From assembly GCF_033115175.1 (NCBI RefSeq), contig NC_084840.1, forward strand, positions 77,019,179 through 77,083,178: a DNA stretch of 64,000 bases, read 5' to 3'. The notes beneath the pieces are model-generated. The model worked only from the letters and a program-made list of their open reading frames with translations. It did not search any database and was not told where the DNA came from. Shown in pieces: positions 34,601 to 46,600 of the stretch (the stretch's first letter is position 1; the number at the start of each line of letters is the position of its first letter). Made by a program: the position numbers and the translations under genes. The stretch comes from Lepus europaeus. Its lineage: Eukaryota; Chordata; Mammalia; Lagomorpha; Leporidae.

Positions 34601-37600
34601 TTGTTTGTTAAGACCCTAACTTGAGGATCCAGAGAGAGAGAGAGACAGAGATAACTGAAATGTCAGAAGCTGAAAATTAAAAGAATCTAGCAAATAGACT
34701 TTCATTACTTTATTACTGAATCTCTTTTGCATATTTAAAATTCTCCTCTTAGCCTTTTTTGTTAGTTTTTGGAAATTTTTTTTTGTTTCATATTGCTTTT
34801 AAATTTACAAAACAAAAAATGTAGACTTGTACATATACTTCCCATATTACTCACATCCACCTGATATTAGTATGTGGTCACAATTCATAAAACCGTACCA
34901 AATTCAAATTTCCCTATTTTGTAATCCAAACTCCCCATATTCTTTCTGTTTCTGCAGGCTCTAGTAATCAACATCCGGTGTTCTTATTTAACTCTCCTAA
35001 GTTTTGTAGAACATGCAGCATATGTCTTTTTGTACATGACTTATCAACTAACATGGTATATTCTGGTTCCAGCCATTTTGGTGCAAATAATAGGATTTCA
35101 TGGTGAAAACATACCACATTTTTTTTATAAATTAACCTACTCATGGACACTTAGGATCCACAGTATTGTCAATCAGAAACCAGTTCTTCCAAATAGATTG
35201 ACAATCTCAATACACCCACCTAAGGACTTTAGGTGGAAATTGATAAACTCATTGTAAATTTTATATCACTGAATAGTCAGTGAAGAATAGCCCAGATATT
35301 CCTCAAAAAGATAATACAGAGGCTTGTTTTGTGGCACAGGAGGTTAAGCTGCCACTTGTGATACCACATCCCATTCTGGATGGTTCGGTTACAGTCTGAG
35401 CTGCTCCACATCTGAACCAACCTCCTGCTAATGTGCAAGGGAAGGCAGCACTCTCTCACTCTGCCTTCAAATCAAATAAGTAAATCTTTTTAAAAATAAA
35501 TAAAAGGATATAGGAGAAAATTACCACTCTTCACAATATAATGTATTTTTCAATATAATTAAGATAGTACAGAAAAGTAAGTCAGCACACTGAAGAGAAG
35601 CAGAGTCCAGAAATGTTGTTGTTGTGAAGTATATCTGCTATTCATTTAGTAAACATATAGGTATATTTGTCTCATTATTCCAAGTAATATATAAATTCCA
35701 ATGGAGTGAAAGTCTAAATTTGGAAGGAAAGACAACAACAATTTTGTAAGCTAATTTAGTATAATCCTACACATTTCCCATATAGGTCAAAACATGACAC
35801 TTATTAACCACAAAAAAGGCATGAATAATTTGATGACACAGAGAAGTAACTTTTGTTCATAAAAATAGACTGTATAGAGAATGAAAACTAAGGCACATCT
35901 TGGAATAAAATGCGTCAACAAATACATCTGAGTCTAAAAAATGGTATACAGAATATATCAATGTGAAAGGCAGTTTATAGTAATGTCACTCAAAATTGCA
36001 CACATCCCAGCATCCTTGCTCTTGTTACATGAAGCTGGCCCATCTTATAACTCACATTTAGGATAGTATTTAAAGAAGTAATCGTGCATCTGTTCCCAGG
36101 AGGCTTTGCAAATATGCACAGAATACCTTAGAATTCTGTAATGGGATGATATAAAGCCTGATAGAATTTACTGAAAGGGGAACAACCGTATGGGGAGAAG
36201 TGAAGTAGAACAGAGAGTGTCTCAATAAAAACTCTGAGTCAGAGCTCACGCACTGTCCAGCAAAGGCAGCAGAGACTCAATGAGAAATACATGAAGGTTG
36301 CAGACAAGAAGAGAAGCAGAGGACTGAGTGCAAATGGTCAAAGTTAACTGTCAAACTACAAAGCTGCGAATCATAATAAAACTTTTAAAATTAAATCTCT
36401 ACTTTGGGAAGATTGTATTTTACAAATACGATAGCTACTTGTATTATAGTTGTCTCCTGTTTTAAAATAAAATACAATTCATTTAAGTAAGACTTGGGTA
36501 GATGCCAGACTAAAGAGATAAAACAGAGTGAAAAGCTATATAAATTTTAAACTACATGAGAACTAAGGGAAACACAAAATAAATCATAAATATTGTAGGC
36601 AGAATAATAGCCAATTCAACTACCTTATTTAAAGAATTTTTGAAAAATAGTTGCCAGATGACAGGACTACCCAAGAAATTTCAGAATTCATGCTGAAACA
36701 CAAACCTCAGAATTCTGCACCCTTGCTAATTCAATCCAGGCATGTAGGCTTCCCTGCTCTACAGCAAAAGAAAACACTTACAAATGGGCAATAAGAAGAA
36801 ACACACAGGAGATGACAGGGACACCCAGATACCACAAAGGTATCCTGAGTGCCTACAAAGAAGACACACATGATGGATACTGTAGGAGCCCCAGTGCCCA
36901 AAGCCCCACTCATCACCTGCAAATTCTCTTTGATTCGCTTCTCATTGAAACTCTTGGCCAAAACCACAAGCCCACGCTGTAGCAAGTAACGAAGAGCAAT
37001 CAGTGCTGGACTTCGCTTGTGCTTTTTTGCCAGGGCACCAAGAACTGGATCATCTAAGAGAACTGGAGTGTTCTGATCCACCCTAGGAGGAAAGGCAAAA
37101 ATGTTGAATTTCTGAGTTCATGTATTTGGTTTGTTAGGAGGATTCCAAAACAGACTACAGTGCCTACTCTAGACCAGTGCTACTCAAATGTGATCTCAGG
37201 AAGCAGAACCACAGTCATCTGTGATTTATAGAATGAAAAACTACTCATCCATCCAAAGCAATGAAATCCTTCTTTTGCAACCAAATGGATGTAGCTGAAA
37301 ATCATTATACTTAATGACATAAGCCATTCCCAAAAAAGACAAATAGCATGCATTTTCCCTGTTCTGTGGTAACTAATAGAGTACAAAAAACATGTAATGT
37401 GTATGCACAAAATTGATATTTTGAGATCTCTTGATTGTTTAGAGCCCTTGTCCCTACAGTTGAAGGGCAGTGCTATTTTCTGCTTACTACTTATTGAATT
37501 ATTTACTTATTTAGTAAATTTAGTCTTATGAGTATAAAATAAACCAAAAGTAGGTCATTGTAAAAATTAAAAGAAAGAATAAAAAAGGAAGGAGGAGAGG

Positions 37601-40600
37601 GTGCCAGTGTAGACGGGAAGGAGGGTAGCATGAGAAGTATCCCTATGCTCCAAAATCTATATTTGTAGAATTCACGAAATTTGCTCACGTTAATAGTGAG
37701 TAAATTATTTTTAAAAAAAGAAAAGAAATGCTAATTCTCCCCTTGTACTGCAATATTTCAGAGTTAATGCCAGAAAAGTGGTTATGCTATGAATACAAAT
37801 GTTTCAACAGCAAAGGTGTTTTAGGTAAGTTTGCTAGTGTCTTCATTACCATTCTCCATATTTTTGACTTCCCAGAACACCATAGGCAACCAGAACAATG
37901 TCTTTTGACTTGCAGAAATCCAGTAGTTTGCTCTGGTTGAGATACAGATGACATTCCACCTGTAGATAGACAACACAGAGAATTTAAGATTACTGGATGT
38001 ACAAATACTGATGTGAAGGAGAAATATTAAAATTGAAAAGAAACCAAAAAAAAACCTGAGTAACAAAATTTAAATTGACATTAATGACCTCCAGTGATGA
38101 TATTTTTAAAAGATGTTTTTCTTCCGCAGACTCATAGTATGACAGATGTCCTAAATAGCACTCTGTCCTCAGAATCAGCCCTTAAGGCATTTGGATCTGG
38201 CTGAAGAGCCTATGAGAGTATTTTAGGCATGGAAAGCCAAGACACTCTGGGAAAAAAAAGATGAAGAAGAAGAAGAAAACCTAAATGAAGGATCTCAGCG
38301 AGTGTGATCCCAGTGGAAAGAATGGGGCCATCAAAGTAGGAGGTGCCTTTCTCTGAAGGTAGGAGAGAACTTCCACTTTGACTATGGCCCTGTCGGAATA
38401 GGATCGAAGTCGGCTTCCATAGCCTTGGCTACTCATGGCTAGAGCCTAGGGAGATTACTGATGCCATAAACAAGAGTGTTAAATTGTTAAATCAACATCA
38501 GGAGTCACTGTGTACTTACGTCCCATGTGGGATCTGTCCTTAATAGGTTGTCCAAGGTGAAGTAATGATATAGCTAGTACTGAAACAGTATTTCTACACT
38601 TTGTGTTTCTGTGTGGGTGCAAACTGATGAAATCTTTACTTAGTACATACTGAAGTGATCTTCTGTATATAAAGATAATTGAAAATGAAAACAACAACAA
38701 CAACAACAACAAAAAAAACCTTGGTGTTAAATTGGAAATTACATAGAAATTAATCAATCTTTTTTAAAAAATATCATGCAGGATCTGTGTCATTAATGTG
38801 ATGTACACTGTTTTTTAATGCTATAACTAGTACTCCAACAGTATTTTTTCACTTTCTGTTGCTATGTGAGGGCAAACTGTCAAAATCCTTATATATACTA
38901 AACTGATTTTCTGTATACAAAGAGAATTGAAAATGAATCTTGATGGGAATGGAAGGGGAGAGCGAGTGGGAAAGGGGAGGGTTGAGGGTGGGGGGGGTTG
39001 TGGGAGGAGAAGCCTTTGTAATCCATGAGCTATACTTTGGAAATTTATATTCATTAAATAAAAAAAATAAAGATGTGTTTCTTGTAAGCAGCAAAAAAGA
39101 TGGGTATTGCTCCTTAACCCAATCAGCCAATCAGTGTCTTTTAACTGGACAGTTCAGGCCATTAACATTCAATGTGACTATTGATAAGTAATGACTTTGC
39201 CTTGCCATTTTCCCAAAGATATTTTCTAATATATACTTTGAGTTTCCTGTGATCTTTTGCTGTGAGGTTTCCTTCCTCTACCTTCTTTCATATTGATGGC
39301 CGTGTTTCTGTGTTTCTGTATGTAACACATCTTTAAGCATTTTTTGCAGGGCTGGACGAGTGGCAACAAATTCTTTCAATTTCTGTTTGCTATGAAAGGT
39401 CTTTATTTCACCTTCATTCACAAATGAGAGCTTTGCAGGATATAATATTCTGGGCTGGCAGTTTTTCTCTCTTAGTACCTGGGCTATGTCTCGCCATTCT
39501 CTCCTAGCTTGTAGGGTTTCTGATGAGAAGTCTGCTGTGAGTCTAATTGGAGATCCTCTGAGAGTAATCTGACGTTTCTCTCTTGCACATTTTAGAATCT
39601 TTTCTTTATGTTTCACTGTGGTGAGTTTGATTATGATGTGTCGTGGTGAGGATCTCTTTTGGTCATGTTTATTAGGGGTTCTGTGAGCTTCCTGTACTAG
39701 GATGTCTCTGTCCTTCTCCAAACCTGGGAAGTTCTCTGCAAGCATCTCACTAAAAAGTCCTTCTAATCCTTCTCTCTCTCACCATGCCTTCAGGGACTCC
39801 TAGAACCCGAATGTCGGGTTTTTTAGTAGTATCCTGTAGATTCCCAACAATATTTTTTAGATTTCTAATTTCCTCTTCTTTTCTTTGGTTTGACTGTGTA
39901 CTTTCCTGCACTATATCTTCTAAGTCTGATATTCTCTCTTCTGCTTCACTGACTCTGTTTTTAAGGCTCTCTAATGTGTTTGTCATTTGATCTATTGAGT
40001 TCTTCATTTCATTTTGATTTCTCTTCACTATCACACTTTCCTGTTCTACTAGTTTCTGCGTTTCATTTTGATTCCTCCTTAGGATTTCATTTTCTCAAAG
40101 GAGATTTTCTATCCTGTCCAGTAAGGAATTCCATAGCTCAAGCATTTGTTTTTGAACTCTTCTAATTGTTCTTATCATAAATTTTTTGAAATCCGTATCT
40201 TGCATTTCTTCCATCTCATCATCTTCATAATCTTGGCTTGGGGTGTCTTGTTCATTTGGGGGTGTCATAATGTCTTCCTTGTTCTTGTTACCTTGGTTTC
40301 TGAATTCGTTGCTTGGCATTGTAGAGATATTCTTTAGATTTTCCTTCCCTTGCTGTGGTGTTTTTTTCTTGTTATACTATGACTGTATTAAGTGGACTGT
40401 CTGCTTTTGATGGAGCCTTAGAGGCTTGAGATGGGTGTGGCCTGAGAGCTCTGTTTGGTTCCTCAGGGTTAAGGTTGCGTCAAAGGTGACACTCCCAGGT
40501 GAGGCATGGTAAATCAATCTCTCTCTCTCTCTCTTTCTTTTTTGTTTTTCATTCAGAAGGGAAGTAATTCCACACAGCTGAGCTGAATTGAAGGTAGTTA

Positions 40601-43600
40601 GCAGGCGAATGAATACCCACAGGAGCGAGAGATTGGAAGCTCTTTCTCAAGGACCACACAGGGAATCTATGCTGCCCTCAGTGTGGGCTCAAATTCTCCT
40701 GCAGTCTCCCACTGGGTTGCCAAGGTTACTGAATTGTAGTGTCTCTGGAGAGTACTCAAGTGAATTCCATGAGTTCTCTCAATCACTATCTCTTTTTTTC
40801 ACAGTCTCAGTTCATTAGCACCACACATTCACTAGGTCCTAATCTCCTGTTATTTCACCACCACCACCCCCAGAGTCAGGTTTTTCTGCTTGGCTGAGGG
40901 CAGGTGCAGTCCTGAGGTCACCCCGCTTATGACGTATGTCCAAAATGGCGCCTGCTCTTTGTCTTGCTTGCCTTTGAGAGGTGAGTGGAGAGAGAAATAC
41001 TTGTGTACGTAGCAGACACTTTTTTTCCCCTCTCTCTTCTAGTTAGCTTGGTGAACTTTTCCCCACGGGGTTTCAAGTCTCGTTCCCTCTAGTCTCCTCT
41101 TTCCACTTTCCTGCCAGTGTCTTGGACTGTTGAGGTTCGGCTCACCTCATGTTCCAGCGTTGGTGCATTGATTCAGCCACTGGTGTCCCGAACCGTAGGC
41201 TCCCATGCCCTCCACGCAGGTCCACTGTGAATCACTAGTTCCTGAAGAGTTTCCTCTGCTGTTTCTTCCCCTACTCTTCCTTGAACCTGTAGTATCTCCA
41301 CTTTTATTAAACTGTCTCTTCCAGGACTATCAGTGTGCTCCCTTCCTATTCTGCCATCTTGCCCCATATCAGAATGCCTAGGTTTGTTTCCTAAAAGCTC
41401 CAACTTTTAATTCTAATTTACTGCCAGTGCAGCTGTTGAGAAGCAGCAGGGACTTGGATTCTTGCCACAGGATGGGAGTTTTTGTTTGACTTTCCAGCAC
41501 CTTGCTTTGTCCCAGTCTGGTACTGGACATTGTGGGTAAATGAAGAATCGAACAGTAGAGGAAGCCATGGGAAAACACCAGAAAATTTAAATGTGACTGT
41601 ATTGTAAATGATATCAGATGACAATTATCACATTTCTTAAATCTGACATGGAAACGTAACATTGGGGGATAATCTATACATTCTTAGATGTTTTGGAGGT
41701 CTGTAGGGATGAGTAGTCATGTCTCCCAATTATTTTGAATGAGTTCAGTAAATTATTGTGCATATTTCTAAAATCTGCATTTATTTACACACATTTGACA
41801 ACCTGGAAAAATGTCAACAATTTATCTATAAACAGGGAAATATGAATTTTCTCAAAATTGCTTCAAAACGTATGACTGCTTGAAAGCTTTTATAATAAAA
41901 GTGGAGTGGTAATAATATAAAAACATTTAATATATTATGCACATTTTTGAGATTTTTGTATTTATTTGAAAAGCAGAAATACAGAGAGAGAGAGAGGAGA
42001 GAGAAAGAGAGTGGGGGAAAGAGATATCTTCCATCTGCTTGTTCACTCCTCAAATGGCTTAAACAGCCAGGGCTAAGCCAGGATAAAGCCAGGATTCAGG
42101 AGCTTAATCCTGATGTCTCACATGGGTGCAAGTGCCCATCTGCTTGCGCCATCTACCAGTTTCCCAGATGCATTAACAGGGAGCTAGGCAGAAATGGAGG
42201 AACTCAAATTGGAGACCATATGGGATGCCAGTACTGAAGGTGGAGGCCTAATCTTCTAAGCCACAACACCAGCCATTAATATTATATTTTAAATCACCAT
42301 CAGTAAATATAAAATTTATAATTTTTCCAAGCTATATTTTTTAAATTTGGAATCCTTACAACAGAGCTACCAGATCTTAAAAAGTAAGTTAGGGCACAGA
42401 ATCAGAAACAAAATCGATGAGCTGGAAGAGATACTTGATGGCAAAAACAAGGGAGGGGGTACAAATTTAGATAGAGTCAGGCATAGGATTGGCTCTGGTT
42501 CTACTAAAAGTATGTGAGTATTCATGCACCACTGGTACCACCATAAACAGATTCACATTCTACCTCTAACCTGCATGAGTTTTTCAGTTTCTAGTTCACA
42601 TGTCATGGATCTGTGACTGTGAGACATCTAAAAGCAGATGTCAAAAGAAAAACTCAGGCATTTGAATCACACACAAACCCTTCTGATTTCTCTACCTAAT
42701 ACTATTTTCAGTGTCTCCTAATTACTGACTATTCCAGGCATTTATCATCTTCCTTTCCCTCCACATCACATGCACACACCTGAACTCTGGTCATGCTTAA
42801 TAACACAAGGGTAAGTCCACCCTCCCCAGAAGCTCACATTAAGAACTGCTAGCTTCCTTAACCATTTCACCTCCACGGATTCTTACACAAATTCCCATCT
42901 AAAGCTCTCCCAAAGTTTCAATATAGGTCTTCATCATGTAGAGACCCAAGGGAAGGTCCTATATTCCCTTCTAAATAGAGACATTGCTCTTAGAATCTGT
43001 CATTCCACAAATGTATAAAAAGGGGAGAGTAGAAATGAACACCAGGCCCTAGAACAGGAAGCACAGAATGAGAAACACAAAGAGAGGAGGCTGAAGGCCC
43101 TCACCTGGTTGCAAACAGGTTTATACTTGAGCCCTGGCTTGTTCAGGATCATCTCCAGCTGCCTGCGGTTGAAGATAGACACCCCAATGGACTTAGCCAG
43201 CCCTGCATCCTTACATTTCTCCATGGCCTGTAAAAGTGAAGAAGGATTGAAGAGGTTTTACAAATGCGAAGTGTTGTTAATAAGAACATTGTTGAATGTT
43301 GACAAGATAACTAACATAGAACATCCTGAAGAGAAAACTAATAAAAAAGGGGAGAGGGAGGAACAAGATGGGCAGTGTAAAAAAAATATTAGTATGTCCT
43401 CCTTATAAAACAGAGAAGTTGTGGCCGCTGCTGTGGTGCAGTGAGTTAACGCCCTGGCCTGAAGCGCCAGCATCCCATATGAGCACTGGGTTGACATCCG
43501 GCTGCTCCACTTCTCATCCAGCTCTCTGCTATGGCCTGGGATAGCAGTAGAAAATGGCCCAAGTCCTTGAGCAGCTGCAGCCACATGGAAGACCCGGAAG

Positions 43601-46600
43601 AAGCTCCTGGCTTCTGGCTTTGGATCAGCTCAGCACCGGCTGTTGCGGCCACTGGGGAGTGAACCATCGGATGGAAGACCTCTCTCTCTCTCCCTCTTGT
43701 CTCTGTGTAACTCTGACTTTCAAATAAATAAATAAATCTTTAAAAAAACTGAGAGAAGTGCAGATGGAGGAAAACATATGCTTAATCTTGATTTCCATTT
43801 CTTACTATTATATCACGGTAGTGTATTCCTTGCCAACACACAGCAAAACAGTCACTTTCAAAATCAGGAATTTCTTTTCCAGAATTGTGGATATCATTCA
43901 AAAGGTGGAAAATGACATGACTCTCCTTCCCCAGCATTCTCTTCTGTGTATCTCCTCAAACTCACCTCCCATGTGGCACAGAGATCCACAGTGTCATACA
44001 TTACTTTTCCATTTTCATCTTTTGGAATTCGCTCTTTACTTGGCTGGAATAGAAGCAGTCCTTAAAGTGATGGTTAGAAACGCAAGTTTCCACCCATAAA
44101 ATACTGCTGGGTATGCCTAGGATGAGACACTAAACCTTGTAAAGTAGATGCAACAACATCCCCTACACACACATTTAAAATATTTAATGTCTTTTGATGA
44201 CAGATTTCCTCTATTCTCTCAGAAGTGTGTGTGTGTGTGTGTTTGTGTGTGTGTACTGTTTTCTAGAGCCTAATAATGTCTCCTGGCTGACTTGTTACTT
44301 TGCTTATTTCATCTCAGGAACTGTGTCTCTCTCACTAGGAAATAAGTTACATAGCCTTGATCCTCATTTATTCCAAGGACAAGTACATGACAAAACCACG
44401 GTCAATGAAGGTGCCATAAAAGATTAATTTTGATGCCGTAAGATTTAGAGAAGCTACCAAGAACCAATGTCCATGAGCCTTGAATATCTCAATGCCAAAT
44501 TTTCCATCAATTTAAAAGGCTTTGTCACACTTGTGGTAATGCAGAAGCAAGGAATTGATATAAACAAAGTCATTTCTGAAGACTACTTCAAACCATGGTT
44601 TGGACTCAATAATCACAAAATCCAGTAAGCTCTTTTAATGGGATGTCTTGAGTAGTTTCTGTAAATTACATGAATTAAGCTCTCACACATTTATATCATT
44701 TTAATTTAATCATCGCTAAAAATGAGGGCTCATTACTGATAACTATCCATGCCAATAGCTGAAGTGCAATAGATTTATTTATTCAAATTGCCTACCTTCA
44801 AAGCCATTGGGAAATGAATAATGTAGAGGTCCACATAGTCCAGTTGAACTTTTCTCAATGTTTCTTTCAAGCTTTGCTGAACTAGCTCTGGTCGATGGAA
44901 AGTACACCAAAGCTGCAAAGGTTAATGTTTGAAAGCCATGCTGGATTAATACATTAATCAAATTTATTTTTCATTTCACCTGATATTAGGACATGAATCT
45001 ATTAGAGACTGACCAGCACAGTGAAAAAATACTCTCTTCTGTATTGAATATCCTTTTATCTGATCTATTCAAGTGACATTACAATGCATACATTTGATTA
45101 TTAATAATCAACGGAATAATTACTGAACAGATAAAAAATTTCACAAGGTAATACAATATCCACTTTTGAAAAATGTTGGATAGAATTTACAAAGTAATTA
45201 AATAGTTTTGCTCTTCCTTCTTTTTTACTATTTGGCAAAGAATTATTGTCAATATTATTTACATGACTGAGGGGGGAATGATTTGAATATTTAAACATGT
45301 GTTAAACACAATTACAAAGCACTTAGCAAAATCATGTTTAAATCTCAAAGAATTCTCTGATAGTGCTTGCTTTTATTGATACAGATGAAAATTTGCGTTC
45401 AGAATAATGAATTGAGGAAAGAAGATAAGGAGAGTCATAATCTGATGTTAGCTCTCTTATTCTGTGGACCTTTGTTAAATCATACTGCTATGAAGTAAGG
45501 CTCAGAAAAATAAGGGGACATCACTTTAAAGATTCAAAACTGCGCACATCTCTTATCAAACTGGATGTTATGTTATTATGTGTGAATGAATTTATGTGAG
45601 ATTTAATTAAAACATTAATTACTACACACTTGAACAGCATATACAAAATATACCTTTGAAGTGTAGAATATGTCTTTTCTTTCCACAATGCCCTCTGCAA
45701 TCTTGCTCCTGATGGCCTGTCCTATCTCTTCTTCATTATGGTACACAGAAGCAGAATCAAAATGGCGGTACCCAGCATCAATAGCTAATCTGGTGGCCTC
45801 TAGACCCTCACTTTTAGGAACCTAGGGAGAAACAAAAAATAGTATGTGGCTATCCAGGCATGAGAAGTGCCTCAATCAGACAGTGGTGAGGACTTCTCTA
45901 AGAAGCAGTTTTTCTCAAACTTTGAATTATTTCTACAATTGGGGTCAGTAATCCACTTCAGTTTGTCTGGATCTTTTGTCCTTTTTTTAAAAAAAATATT
46001 TATTTATTTATTTGAAACGCAGAGTTACAGAGAGGCAGAGGCAGAGAGAAAGAGATCTTCCATCCACTAGTTCACTCCCCAGTTGACTACAATGGCCCAG
46101 AGCTGCACTGATTCAAAGCCAGGAGCCAGGAGCTTCTTCTGGGTCTCCCACACTGGTGCAGGGGCCCAAGGACTTGGGCCATCTTCCACTGCTTTCCCAG
46201 GCCATAGCAGAGAGCTGGATTGGAAGTGGAGCTTGAACCAGCACACATATGGGATGCTAGCACAGCAGGCGTTGGCTGTATCCACTATGCCACAGCACTG
46301 GCCCATCTTTTGTCCTAATAGAAAGAGCTGGTCAACCCAGGAAACTTATCAGATTCAGGCAATACCTGACTGATAACTTATATCTCAGGTTTGCAGATTT
46401 GCTGGAAGAACTCAGAGAATTTTCATGTCGTTACTATTTACATGGTGAGATTACAAAGTAAAATTAGCACAGCAAAAATGCATATGGAAGGAAGTACAGA
46501 AGAACCATGGTACAAGCTTCTATGAGCTCCCTTACAGTGTAGTCGTACAAAACACCACATTCCTCCACCACGAAATTATGACAACACATAAGGATTGCTG

